A stretch of DNA of 41,407 nt, taken from an uncultured Collinsella sp. (GTDB lineage: Bacteria; Actinomycetota; Coriobacteriia; Coriobacteriales; Coriobacteriaceae). Positions 23,727 to 31,959 of the stretch are shown here, piece by piece. The notes under the pieces were generated by a model, which worked only from the letters and a program-made list of their open reading frames with translations, ran no database searches and was not told where the DNA came from. The position numbers and the translations under genes are program-made. Numbering within the stretch: position 1 is the first letter of the stretch; every line of letters starts with the position of its first letter. The stretch is taken from NCBI GenBank assembly GCA_900759335.1, contig CAAEUX010000027.1, forward strand, positions 1 to 41,407, read 5' to 3'.

Positions 23727-25028
23727 ATGCAGCGACAGCTTATGAGTGAACTTATCGCTTGGAAATCAAGGGCGAATCGCAAACCTCTCTTGCTTAAGGG
23801 AGCCCGCCAGACAGGAAAGACTTGGCTTCTTAACGAATTCGCAAGCCAGCAGTATCGAAACGTCATTCGTTTTGACTTTATGCTCGAGCCGAGCACACGC
23901 TCGCTGTTCGATGGGAACCTCGACCCCAAGCGCATCATCTCCCAGATAGAACTCCTACGTGGCCAAACCATAACGCCGGAAGACACGCTCATCATCTTCG
24001 ACGAGATCCAAGAGGCGCCACGCGGGATCACCTCGCTCAAGTACTTCAACGAGCTTGCACCCGAATACCACATCGTAGCAGCCGGTTCCTATATGGGCCT
24101 CGCGCTCCGACGCGAAAACGAGTCATTTCCCGTCGGCAAAATCGACCAGCTCACCATGCGTCCCATGGGGTTTGCTGAGTTCGTTCGTGCCGTCGACGGC
24201 AACCCGCTCGCCGATGCCATCCTTGCCGCAGACATGAACCTTCTGGCAAACGTTACCGAAAAGCTCGAGCACTTGCTCAAGGAATACCTTGTTGTCGGCG
24301 GTATGCCCGAAGTTGTCTCCACTTTCGCCGAGACACGCGACTTCATCGAAGCCCGAAGGCTTCAACAGCAAATCATCGAGGCTTACGAATCCGATTTTGG
24401 CAAACATGCACCCGCCCGCATCGTCGAGCGCATGAGGTTGGTTTGGAAATCCCTTCCCGGCCAGCTTGCAAAGGAGAACAAGAAGTTTGTCTATGGCGCC
24501 CTTCGTCCCGGAGCGCGCGCACGCGATTTCGAGGAAAGCCTCCAGTGGCTCACGGACTACGGAATCGTTCATAAGGTGCCACGTGTTTCCGCTCTAAAGG
24601 CGCCGCTCTCGAGCTACGAAGACCTCTCGGGCTTCAAACTGTTCTGCATCGACACCGGCATCCTCGGAGCGCTCTCCGGTCTCTCTCCGGCCATCGTTCT
24701 TAACGGATCCGCTGTTTTTACCGAGTTCAAAGGTTCGCTGACCGAACAATACGTCGCGCAGGAGCTTTTGCTCCAGGACAAAACTCCCGCGTATTGGTCC
24801 TCTACCTCCGGCAATGCCGAAACCGACTTTGCCATCGACCATGCGGGAACCGTGCTTCCCCTTGAGGTCAAGGCGGCAGAGAACCTTAAAGCGAAGAGTC
24901 TGAAAATAGCCTGCGAAAAATTCAAACTCGAGCGTTGCGTGAGGAGCTCCCTGGCGGCATATAGAGACGAGGGCATGCTCATCAATATTCCGCTTTGGGA
25001 GATTGGGCAGATCGACAAGCTGGCATAG
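23727..25028 (+). CDS. AAA ATPase with C-terminal DUF4143
   Basis: 433 residues. The N-terminal AAA domain (about 15-150) has Walker A GARQTGKT (25-32) and Walker B LIIFDEIQ (about 89-96). The C-terminal DUF4143 domain (about 200-390) contains TEFKGSLTEQYVAQELL and a nuclease-like ETDFAIDHAGTVLPLEVKA segment, typical of this family. The cellular role is unknown; such genes are common accessory elements. The ATG at 23727 follows GGGAGG. Codon use is less GC-biased than its neighbours (many AAA, TTT, CTT codons), and it sits beyond a duplicated tRNA tail, consistent with horizontal acquisition (inference). Confidence 0.88.
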   Translation: MQRQLMSELIAWKSRANRKPLLLKGARQTGKTWLLNEFASQQYRNVIRFDFMLEPSTRSLFDGNLDPKRIISQIELLRGQTITPEDTLIIFDEIQEAPRGITSLKYFNELAPEYHIVAAGSYMGLALRRENESFPVGKIDQLTMRPMGFAEFVRAVDGNPLADAILAADMNLLANVTEKLEHLLKEYLVVGGMPEVVSTFAETRDFIEARRLQQQIIEAYESDFGKHAPARIVERMRLVWKSLPGQLAKENKKFVYGALRPGARARDFEESLQWLTDYGIVHKVPRVSALKAPLSSYEDLSGFKLFCIDTGILGALSGLSPAIVLNGSAVFTEFKGSLTEQYVAQELLLQDKTPAYWSSTSGNAETDFAIDHAGTVLPLEVKAAENLKAKSLKIACEKFKLERCVRSSLAAYRDEGMLINIPLWEIGQIDKLA

Positions 25029-25055
25029 GCGCTGTGGGGACGCCCCGCAAGGACT

Positions 25056-25098
25056 GTCCCCAGGTGCCGGCAGAAAAGGAACGTCCCCAGGTGCCGGC
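25056..25098. repeat. GGGGAC-family dispersed repeat, two tandem units
   Basis: GTCCCCAGGTGCCGGC occurs exactly at 25056-25071 and 25083-25098 (27-base spacing). It is the exact reverse complement of the motif at 15922-15937. The spacer AGAAAAGGAAC also resembles the spacer there. Confidence 0.7.
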
Positions 25099-25103
25099 TG
25101 TTG

Positions 25104-25170
25104 AGTTGCGGTGGAATAGGGACTGTTTGGTGCCCGAAAGGGCGATTGTAGTCCGTATTTCACCGCAAAT
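25104..25170. repeat. AAGTTGCGG palindrome, copy 2 (degenerate)
   Basis: The left arm 25104-25124 pairs with 25150-25170 with three non-Watson-Crick positions. It lies between the convergent ATPase gene and Ppx/GppA gene. Confidence 0.75.
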
Positions 25171-25173
25171 TAT

Positions 25174-26175
25174 TTAGAGGGTGCTGAGAGTGGGGGTCCA
25201 GGCGATGGTGGGAGTCGCGCCGTCGAGAACCTCGTTGATGGTGGCGGCCATACTGGCGAGTAGGCTGTTCTCGCTTACGGTGAGCGCATCGTAGCCACCG
25301 GCGCGCATGAGCTCGCGAATCACCACGGCGCCGGCCAGAATCACGCCCGCGCGCTTGGGCTGCACGCCCGGCAGCGCAGCGATACCCTCCACATCCAGCG
25401 TAGATATACGATCGATGGCGGCCGAGATCTGCTCCATCGAAAGCTCGCGCAGGTGCACAAAGCTCGAGTCGTACGGCTCCAGTTCGTGGACCAGCGCCAC
25501 GAGCGTGGTGACGGTACCGCCCACCGCGACGAGGCGCTCGGCGCGCTCAAAGTCGCTGGGCAGGCCCTCAAAATAGGCGGAGAACTGCTCGCCCGCCCAC
25601 GCGGCGGCAACCGCAAGCTCGTTCGTCGACGGCGGCAGCGCAGAGAAAAACCGCTCGGTCACGCGACGGCAACCGATGTCCAGCGAGCGCGTTCCCTCCA
25701 GCGCAAAGACCCCGCGCTCCGGCGCGTACACGCCCGTCGCGAGCTCCGTGGAGCCGCCGCCCGAATCGGCGACGATAATGCGTTCACCGGCAAAGTCGTG
25801 CGCCACGCCAAAAAATGTCAGGCGCGCCTCGACCTCGCCCGGAATCACCTGTGGCTCAAGCCCCAAATCGCGCAGGCCGTCCAGCAGCAGCGCAGCGTTG
25901 GACGCATCGCGCGCGGCACTCGTGCACGTGGTGCAGACGCACGCGGCCCCAAAGGCACGCGCCTCGTCCACAAACATGCGGCATGCGGCGAGCACGCGCT
26001 CGACCGCCGCCTCGCAAAAGCGGCCCGTCGCGTCCACGCCCTCGCCCAGATCGGTAATCTCGGTATGCTTGGACGATTCCACGATCGCCCCGCCCTCGAC
26101 CTGGGCCAACACCAGTCGCGACGACACCGTTCCCAGGTCGATCGCGGCTACCTTATAGCGTTTGCAATTTGTCAT
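25174..26175 (-). CDS. Ppx/GppA family exopolyphosphatase
   Basis: 333 residues, the short two-domain form of the family: hydrolyses polyphosphate from its ends or (p)ppGpp 5'-phosphate. ASKHA-fold motifs are visible: phosphate-1 VAAIDLGTVSSRLVL (about 8-22) and phosphate-2 IIVADSGGGSTELATG (about 135-150), plus EARLTFFGVA and a C-terminal GVILAGAVVIRELM. It lacks the HD domain of long Ppx enzymes. A GGAGGGGAG site precedes the ATG at 26175. Twenty bases upstream on the same strand ends the FtsB-like gene, so they are probably co-transcribed. Ppx versus GppA activity cannot be told from sequence. Confidence 0.88.
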   Translation of the reverse strand: MTNCKRYKVAAIDLGTVSSRLVLAQVEGGAIVESSKHTEITDLGEGVDATGRFCEAAVERVLAACRMFVDEARAFGAACVCTTCTSAARDASNAALLLDGLRDLGLEPQVIPGEVEARLTFFGVAHDFAGERIIVADSGGGSTELATGVYAPERGVFALEGTRSLDIGCRRVTERFFSALPPSTNELAVAAAWAGEQFSAYFEGLPSDFERAERLVAVGGTVTTLVALVHELEPYDSSFVHLRELSMEQISAAIDRISTLDVEGIAALPGVQPKRAGVILAGAVVIRELMRAGGYDALTVSENSLLASMAATINEVLDGATPTIAWTPTLSTL

Positions 26176-26195
26176 TGCGGGCTCCCCTCCGGGCG

Positions 26196-26960
26196 CTATT
26201 TGCCGTTTGACACGACCGTCTGGCCCTCGACACCGTTAAACCCAAACAGCATGTCGAGCGCCTGGATGTACCACGGCGCGTCCTTACCGACTTCTTCGAT
26301 TTCCTTGGCAACTTCGCTGGCCTTCTTGGCGTTTGAAGACTTCTTTTCAGCCGACGACGAGTCCGAATCGCCGTCCAGGCCCTGCACTTCAATCCTCTTC
26401 TCGCCGGGCATCACCAGGCCCAGGTCCTCGGATGCCGCGTCCTTGATGCCCTCCTCCGAGAGCAACTTGTCGACGCTTTTTTGCAGCTCATCATTGTATT
26501 GCTGGCGAATCTCGACCTGCTTGGCCAAGATATCGCTCGAGCGCTTTGCCACGTACAGGTCGCGCACGGGGAAATACAGGCTCACGAGCACCAGGGCAAC
26601 GACGATGCCGATGAATAGCCCTCGCTGAGGACCGTGGGTAAAGTCGTAGATCGCCTTGACCACCGCGTTGTCGTTGGCGTAGTGCATAAAGTCCGAGCCC
26701 GAAAGACGGTTCGAGGGCCTGCTCGACCTATCGTGCGTTTGAGCCGACGAGCGCTGAGCATGCGACAAACGTGCTGGGCGCACTGGTCCATCTGTCGAAG
26801 TATTCACTTGAGCATTGGGGCGCGAGGTACTTGTCGGGCGCTGCATGGAGCGGTCGGCGCCGGCGTAGGCGGACCCACCGAGCTGCACCGTGCGCGCACG
26901 GCGAGGCGACGGCTCACGCGAACCGGCGGAATAGTACCTGTTGTCGTAAATCTGATCCAT
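26196..26960 (-). CDS. FtsB/DivIC-like septum formation initiator protein
   Basis: 254 residues. A long low-complexity cytoplasmic N-terminus rich in Ser, Arg and Pro (about 1-115) precedes one membrane helix (RGLFIGIVVALVLVSLYFPV, about 140-158). Then comes a short coiled coil (SDILAKQVEIRQQYNDELQK) and SEEGIKDAASEDLGLVMPGE, the pattern of FtsB/DivIC proteins, which link FtsL and FtsQ in the divisome. The C-terminus is charged with KKSSNAKKASEVAKEIE. The ATG at 26960 has AAGG six bases upstream. The usual partner eno lies immediately upstream, a gene order seen in many bacteria. Bitopic, inner membrane. Confidence 0.85.
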   Translation of the reverse strand: MDQIYDNRYYSAGSREPSPRRARTVQLGGSAYAGADRSMQRPTSTSRPNAQVNTSTDGPVRPARLSHAQRSSAQTHDRSSRPSNRLSGSDFMHYANDNAVVKAIYDFTHGPQRGLFIGIVVALVLVSLYFPVRDLYVAKRSSDILAKQVEIRQQYNDELQKSVDKLLSEEGIKDAASEDLGLVMPGEKRIEVQGLDGDSDSSSAEKKSSNAKKASEVAKEIEEVGKDAPWYIQALDMLFGFNGVEGQTVVSNGK

Positions 26961-27051
26961 GTGCGCCTTGTGCGGTTGAGGTTTGTTTGCGCTAAGTATT
27001 CTAGTTATAGCACGAGCGCGCGCACCACCTTCGACAGCCTTTGCTCGACAT

Positions 27052-27083
27052 AAAAAAGGCGCTGAGCCATATGGCCCAGCGCC
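27052..27083 (-). terminator. Intrinsic terminator of eno
   Basis: GGCGCTG (27058-27064) pairs with CAGCGCC (27077-27083), with an inner GCCAT/ATGGC. Six A residues at 27052-27057 give the T-run on the minus strand. Confidence 0.85.
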
Positions 27084-27147
27084 CAATGGCGGCCATCAGA
27101 AGTGGAACGGAGCCGAGTCAACCCCGCTCCCCGCGCGCACCACTTGT

Positions 27148-28437
27148 TTAGCGAATGTTGTAGAACGCGGCCTTGCCGGCGAAGCGCGCGCTGCCCTCGA
27201 GCTCGTCCTCGATACGGATGAGTTGGTTGTACTTGGCGATACGGTCGCTGCGGCACGGGGCGCCCGACTTAATCTGACCGGCATTAACACCCACGACCAG
27301 GTCGGCGATCGTGGAGTCCTCGGTCTCGCCAGAACGGTGGCTCACGATGCAAGCGTAGCCGGCCTCCTTGGCGGTCTCGATAGCCTCCAGCGACTCGGTG
27401 AGCGTACCGATCTGGTTGACCTTGACCAGAATCGCGTTGGCGGCACCCAGCTCGATGCCCTTCTTGAGGCGCTCGGTGTTGGTGACGAACAGGTCGTCGC
27501 CTACGAGCTGCACCTTATTGCCAATGCGGCGGGTAAGCTCGACCCAGCCGTCCCAGTCCTCCTCGGCCATGCCGTCCTCGATGGAGATGATGGGATAGGT
27601 GTCGACGAGCTTCTCCCAGTAATCAACCATCTGGGCGCTCGTGTACTCCACGCCCTCGCCCTTGAGCTCGTACATGCCGGTCTCGGCGTTGTAGAACTCG
27701 GTCGAGGCCGGGTCCATGGCGTACATGAAGTCGACGCCGGGCTTAAAGCCGGCCTTCTCCACGGCCTTGGTGATGTACTCGAACGGCTCGGCATTGGTCT
27801 TAAGGTTGGGGGCAAAGCCACCCTCGTCGCCCACGCCGCCTCCCAGGCCGGCCTCGTGCAGCACGCCCTTGAGGGTGTGGTAGACCTCGGCGCACCAACG
27901 CAGGCCCTCGGCAAAGCTCGGGGCGCCCACCGGCATGATCATGAACTCCTGGAAGTCGACGTTATTGTCGGCATGCACACCGCCGTTGAGAATGTTCATC
28001 ATGGGCGTGGGCAGCAGGTGGGCGTTGACGCCGCCCAGGTACTGGTACAGCGACAGGCCCGCCGACTCGGCAGCGGCGCGGGCGACGGCCAGCGACACGC
28101 CCAGGATGGCGTTGGCACCGAGCTTGGTCTTGTTGGGGGTACCGTCCGCAGCAATCAGCGCGGCATCGACGGCGCGCTGGTCGAAGGCATCGAGGCCCAC
28201 GACGGCGTTAGCGCACTCGTTGTTGACATGCTCGACGGCCTGCGAAACGCCCTTGCCCAGGTAGCGGCCCTTGTCGCCATCGCGCAGCTCGCAGGCTTCA
28301 AAGGCGCCGGTCGAAGCACCCGAAGGCACCATTGCGCGGCCAAAGCTGCCGTCCTCGAGCACGACCTCGACCTCGACGGTGGGATTGCCGCGGCTGTCGA
28401 GCACCTCGCGACCGTAAACGTCCAAAATATCGCTCAT
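27148..28437 (-). CDS. eno: Enolase
   Basis: Phosphopyruvate hydratase: converts 2-phosphoglycerate to phosphoenolpyruvate in glycolysis. At 429 residues it is full length. Visible: SRGNPTVEVEV, GASTGAFEACELRDGD, NVDFQEFMIMPVGAPSF, GDEGGFAPNL (catalytic glutamate), SIEDGMAEEDWDGW and VGDDLFVTNTERLKKG (Mg ligands and signature), KVNQIGTLTE (catalytic lysine) and SHRSGETED. GGGAG precedes the ATG at 28437. It has its own terminator at 27052, so the downstream ftsB-like and ppx genes probably use a separate promoter. Confidence 0.98.
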   Translation of the reverse strand: MSDILDVYGREVLDSRGNPTVEVEVVLEDGSFGRAMVPSGASTGAFEACELRDGDKGRYLGKGVSQAVEHVNNECANAVVGLDAFDQRAVDAALIAADGTPNKTKLGANAILGVSLAVARAAAESAGLSLYQYLGGVNAHLLPTPMMNILNGGVHADNNVDFQEFMIMPVGAPSFAEGLRWCAEVYHTLKGVLHEAGLGGGVGDEGGFAPNLKTNAEPFEYITKAVEKAGFKPGVDFMYAMDPASTEFYNAETGMYELKGEGVEYTSAQMVDYWEKLVDTYPIISIEDGMAEEDWDGWVELTRRIGNKVQLVGDDLFVTNTERLKKGIELGAANAILVKVNQIGTLTESLEAIETAKEAGYACIVSHRSGETEDSTIADLVVGVNAGQIKSGAPCRSDRIAKYNQLIRIEDELEGSARFAGKAAFYNIR

Positions 28438-28629
28438 GTTGTCTCCCTCTCACTTGGAAACGGGTTGAATGCTTGGCGACGCGGCTTGCACGCTGTAGAG
28501 GCGCGCAGGTTCATAAGTTAGCCATGTCGCACTTTTTGCATTATGCCCTAAGTTAGCCGAGGGATACACTTGATTTTCGAAAAATTTAGCGGGAACGATG
28601 AGGCGTGTCAGCCCGTCGTTCCCGCAGTC

Positions 28630-29490
28630 TTACTCCTCCGCCTTTGCGGCATCCCACAGGTCGTTGAGGCCGTGGGTCGAAAGCTCGGCAAGATCCACGT
28701 GAGCATCGGCCGCCATCTGCTCCATCGCGGCCCAGCGACGGCGGAACTTTGCCGTGCTGGCACGAAGGGCGCTCTCGGCGTCAATGCCCTCCTTGCGCGC
28801 GACGTTGACCAAGGCAAAGAGCAGGTCGCCAAACTCCATTTCGCGCTCGGGCGAGCCAGGGGCCTCGGCCTCAAACTCGGCACGCTCCTCGGCAACCTCG
28901 TCCCACACATCCTGGACCGTCTCCCACTCAAAGCCCACGGCAGCCGCCTTGCGCGACACCTTCTGAGCCTGCATCAGCGCCGGCAGATGCGTGGGCACGC
29001 CGTCGAGCAGGCCCTCGGGCGCAGCCTCGCCTGCCGCCACGGCCTTGTCCTTGGCAGCCCTCTCGGCAAGCTTAACCTCGTCCCAAATCTTGAGTACCTC
29101 GTCGGAGCTGTCGGCATCCACATCGCCAAACACGTGCGGATGACGGCGAATGAGTTTGGCGTCGATATCGCGCGCCACGTCGGCCAGCGTAAACTCGCCG
29201 GCATCCGCCGCGATCTGCGCATGCAGCACGACCTGCATGAGCACGTCGCCCAGCTCCTCGCGTAGGTGAACCGCGTCGTCCGCCTCGATGCAGTCGAGTG
29301 CCTCGTAGGCCTCCTCGATCATGTTCTTGCCGATGCTGCGGTGTGTCTGTTCGCGGTCCCACGGGCAGCCATCGGGCTGACGCAGACGCCAGATGGTCTG
29401 CACCAGATGCTGCAGCTCGGCCGACGCGTCTATCAGCGTGGACAGATCGCGCGAGCCCTCGGCATTTTGCTGAGCCATATGCTGCGCCAT
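28630..29490 (-). CDS. mazG: Nucleoside triphosphate pyrophosphohydrolase MazG
   Basis: 286 residues with two MazG folds. Hydrolyses NTPs and dNTPs to monophosphates, limiting aberrant nucleotides and modulating (p)ppGpp. The first domain (about 25-130) shows LRQPDGCPWDREQTH and the metal site EEAYEAL...LREELGDVLMQVVLHAQIA; the second (about 180-280) shows EEVAEERAEFE-type residues and EFGDLLFALVNVAR. The ATG at 29490 has GGAGG six bases upstream, and that site lies in the final codons of yfcE, so the two are translationally coupled. Confidence 0.93.
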   Translation of the reverse strand: MAQHMAQQNAEGSRDLSTLIDASAELQHLVQTIWRLRQPDGCPWDREQTHRSIGKNMIEEAYEALDCIEADDAVHLREELGDVLMQVVLHAQIAADAGEFTLADVARDIDAKLIRRHPHVFGDVDADSSDEVLKIWDEVKLAERAAKDKAVAAGEAAPEGLLDGVPTHLPALMQAQKVSRKAAAVGFEWETVQDVWDEVAEERAEFEAEAPGSPEREMEFGDLLFALVNVARKEGIDAESALRASTAKFRRRWAAMEQMAADAHVDLAELSTHGLNDLWDAAKAEE

Positions 29491-29492
29491 GG

Positions 29493-30041
29493 TTATTCCT
29501 CCTCCAGGATCACGTGGCGGAACGCACCGCCCTCGTAGATGCCGTAGCTGTGCGTGCCGTCCTTGGGAATGCTCACACTGCCGGGGTTGAAGAGCCACAG
29601 GCCCGGGTGCGCGGCACTTTCCTCGTTGACCTTGATGTGCGTATGACCGTAGACGAGCGCGGAGCCCTCGGGCAGCGCGGGCGCGTGGTCGACGCTGTTG
29701 TGCATGCCGGCGCCAAAGACATGGCCGTGCGTCAGGAACAGCTCGCGGCCGGTCTCGTCGAACAGCGTGGCGTAGTCGGCCATGACGGGAAAGTCGAGGA
29801 CCATCTGGTCGACCTCGGCATCGCAGTTGCCGCGTACCGCGATGATGCGGTCGGCCAGGGCGTTGAGCAGCGGGATCACGCGCTTGGGGGCGTAATCGCG
29901 CGGCAGGTCGTTGCGCGGACCGTGATAGAGCAGGTCGCCCAGCAGCACGATGCGGTCGGGCTGCTCGGACTCGATGGCGGCAACCAGGCGCTCGGCCCAA
30001 TATGCCGAGCCGTGGATGTCGGAGGCGATGAGGTATTTCAT
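29493..30041 (-). CDS. yfcE: YfcE-type phosphodiesterase
   Basis: 182 residues, full length for the YfcE/MJ0936 metallophosphodiesterase family, which cleaves simple phosphodiesters with a dinuclear metal site. Motifs: ASDIHGS, LLGDLLYHGPRN, VRGNCD, LTHGHVFG, YGHTHI and FNPGSVSIPKDG, all in the expected order. GAAAGGA precedes the ATG at 30041. Its last three codons (GAG GAG GAA) serve as the ribosome-binding site for mazG. Confidence 0.9.
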   Translation of the reverse strand: MKYLIASDIHGSAYWAERLVAAIESEQPDRIVLLGDLLYHGPRNDLPRDYAPKRVIPLLNALADRIIAVRGNCDAEVDQMVLDFPVMADYATLFDETGRELFLTHGHVFGAGMHNSVDHAPALPEGSALVYGHTHIKVNEESAAHPGLWLFNPGSVSIPKDGTHSYGIYEGGAFRHVILEEE

Positions 30042-30101
30042 GGGGAGATCCTTTCGAATGGGGTTGATATGGCTGGGCGCAGGATGTCGCCACCAGCCGC
30101 G

Positions 30102-30587
30102 TTATTCAAATCGCAGTGCCACGGCTTGCGCCGCCTGCATCACGCGCTGGAGCGGCACATTATGCTCGCGAGCGAGACGGGCGCAGTCCTCGTACTCGGG
30201 TGCCGCACGCTCACTGCCGTCGGGCAGGGTGGCCACCTTGACGGACACCTCGCCCCATGGCGTCGTTACGCGCTCAAAGCGGCGTGGCAGGCAAACGCGC
30301 TCCATAACCTGGCGACGGATACCATTGGTCGTGGTTTCCAAAAAGATGATCGTCTGCAGACGCTCGATATCCTCGTGAGCACAGATTACCTGTAGCTGCC
30401 AGCTGGGGCGGCCTTTCTTGCAATAGAGGGGCAGCCAATGCACCTCGCGCGCACCCGCCTCGCGCAGGCGGTCGGCAGCGTAGGCGAGCACCTCGGGCGA
30501 CGCGTCGTCGATGTCGCATTCCAGCTTGACGATGGTTTCGGGTGCATCGGTCTCGCGGGACAGTGGGGATGTGCTATCGCATTGCAT
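30102..30587 (-). CDS. Stand-alone LarC C-terminal domain (LarC2-like)
   Basis: 161 residues matching the C-terminal half of LarC, the CTP-dependent nickel chelatase that inserts Ni into pyridinium-3,5-bisthiocarboxylate mononucleotide, the lactate racemase cofactor. Typical features: VKLECDIDDASPEVLAYAAD, GAREVHWLPLYCKKGRP, FLETTTNGIRR and PEYEDCARLAREHNVPL. The N-terminal LarC1 domain is not encoded upstream in any frame I can see. Start 30587 (MQCDSTSPLS) has AAAGGA ten bases upstream. LarC1 and LarC2 are often joined by programmed frameshifting; here LarC2 appears alone. yfcE begins 60 bases downstream on the same strand. Confidence 0.8.
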   Translation of the reverse strand: MQCDSTSPLSRETDAPETIVKLECDIDDASPEVLAYAADRLREAGAREVHWLPLYCKKGRPSWQLQVICAHEDIERLQTIIFLETTTNGIRRQVMERVCLPRRFERVTTPWGEVSVKVATLPDGSERAAPEYEDCARLAREHNVPLQRVMQAAQAVALRFE

Positions 30588-30927
30588 ACGGTCCGGATCC
30601 TTTCCGCGCGGGCTCGTTTTGTTCATCCAAACGCTAGCACATCGCGGGCGGCGCAGGGGCGGCGTCATGGGATAGGTGCGACTTTTGCTGGGCGCAAGTG
30701 CTGGCGCGCTCCAACGCCGGCCCGCTCCACTCAAACGTGTACGCCAGCCTCCAAACATGTCATTTTCTGCAGCTTTTGGAGGCTGATGTACATGTTTTGA
30801 GAGCGCAAGCGAGGCCGCACCGCGCGCCGCGCAGCCTTTCCAATCGATTTCGACCCCCGGCGTGCCCGGCGTGTTGAGAGCTGCGCCATTACAATGGAGC
30901 GGATTCGCTTGACGCAAAGGAGCCGCC
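30588..30927. other. 340-base gap between divergent larC2-like and PHP genes
   Basis: No gene. The only structure seen is the nested inverted repeat at 30731-30800. Promoters for both flanking genes should lie here but no good -10/-35 pair stands out. Confidence 0.6.
30731..30800. repeat. 70-bp nested inverted repeat
   Basis: Outer arms TCAAACGTGTAC (30731-30742) and GTACATGTTTTGA (30788-30800); inner arms CAGCCTCCAAA (30745-30755) and TTTGGAGGCTG (30775-30785) around ACATGTCATTTTCTGCAGC. It lies in the divergent gap, so it could be an operator or leader structure rather than a terminator. Confidence 0.65.
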
Positions 30928-31839
30928 ATGTCTGCTTGCCCGCTGATCGATTGCCATACCCACACCTCGTTCTCGGACGGTCATGCCTCGTTTGAGGACA
31001 ACGTTCGCGCCGCTGCTGCGGCCAGCTGCCGCGTCATGGTCTCAACCGATCATCTCACCCTGCCCGCCAGCATGGACGCCAACTGCGAAGTGCAGGTTAC
31101 TGAGGGCGACCTGCCGGCGCATCGTCTGGCTTTTGAGGACGCCCGCAAGCTCGCCGCGCAGATCACGCCGGAGCTCGAGCTTATCTATGGCTTTGAATGC
31201 GACTGGTACGAAGGTTGCGAGCCTTTGGTTGAGCGCTGGTCCGCGGGTGCCATAGTGCGCTTGGGCAGCGTGCATTGGATTGGCAACCCGGGCGATATCA
31301 TGGCCGGTGCCGCGGGTACGGCGGGAACGGAAAACGTCGCTCGCCCCGATACGCCCGATTCCCTTTGCGGTTGGATCGACGACGACACCGACCTGCACGT
31401 TTGGGAAAACCTGGGCGTGCGCGGCGTGTGGGAGCGCTATGTCGACGACTGGTGCCGCGCCTGCGAAAGCTCGCTCAGCTTTGATGTGATGGCTCACCCT
31501 GACCTGGTCATGCGCTTTTCGAAGGAAGGCTTTACGCCCGACTTTGACCCCGCACCGTTTTGGCAGCAGATGGCCGAATGCGCACACGATACAGGCCGCC
31601 GCGTTGAAGTTTCGACCGCCGCGCCGCGCAAGGGCCTCGACGACTATTACCCCTCGACGGGGCTGTTGCGTTGCTTTGCCCACGCCGAGGTACCCATCAC
31701 CTTTGGCTCGGACGCGCACCGCGCCTGCGACATCTGCTGGAATATCCGCGAGGCACAAGCCCACGCCTACGACTGCGGCTACCGAACCTTCGACATCCCC
31801 CACCCCACCGGCGAATGGGAGTCCGCGCCCCTCGCCTAG
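30928..31839 (+). CDS. PHP-domain histidinol-phosphatase (HisJ/HisK type)
   Basis: 303 residues. Polymerase-and-histidinol-phosphatase fold, predicted to dephosphorylate histidinol phosphate, the one histidine step not otherwise encoded here. Metal-ligand motifs: DCHTHTSFSDGHAS, STDHLTLP, YGFECDW, LGSVHWIG, DVMAHPDLV and FGSDAHRA. AAAGGAG sits seven bases before the ATG at 30928. It is convergent with the his operon, 121 bases from the end of hisE, and no HisB-N or HisN-type phosphatase is seen, so it very likely completes the pathway (inference from context; PHP proteins can have other substrates). Confidence 0.85.
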   Translation: MSACPLIDCHTHTSFSDGHASFEDNVRAAAAASCRVMVSTDHLTLPASMDANCEVQVTEGDLPAHRLAFEDARKLAAQITPELELIYGFECDWYEGCEPLVERWSAGAIVRLGSVHWIGNPGDIMAGAAGTAGTENVARPDTPDSLCGWIDDDTDLHVWENLGVRGVWERYVDDWCRACESSLSFDVMAHPDLVMRFSKEGFTPDFDPAPFWQQMAECAHDTGRRVEVSTAAPRKGLDDYYPSTGLLRCFAHAEVPITFGSDAHRACDICWNIREAQAHAYDCGYRTFDIPHPTGEWESAPLA

Positions 31840-31851
31840 CCATCCCTTTAT

Positions 31852-31920
31852 AAGTTGCGGTGGAATAGGGATTGTTTTGCCTGATGAAGCGCTTAAACAG
31901 TCCCTATTTCACCGCAACTT
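31852..31920. repeat. AAGTTGCGG palindrome, copy 3
   Basis: 26-base arms (31852-31877 and 31895-31920) pair throughout on the plus strand, with two G-T positions. The loop is 17 bases. It lies between the convergent PHP phosphatase gene and hisE, where it may act as a bidirectional terminator. Confidence 0.85.
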
Positions 31921-31959
31921 CCATGACCCCGTTACACCAACAAAGACTGTCCCAAACGA

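Noticed and set aside
23236..25028. Integrated prophage or genomic island at tRNA-Leu
   Set aside because: The tail duplication is only 196 bases apart and no integrase, excisionase or phage gene is seen; the ATPase alone does not make an island.
26983..28521. 512-codon plus-strand open frame opposite eno
   Set aside because: Antisense shadow of enolase with repetitive Leu/Val/Gly/His content and no motif.
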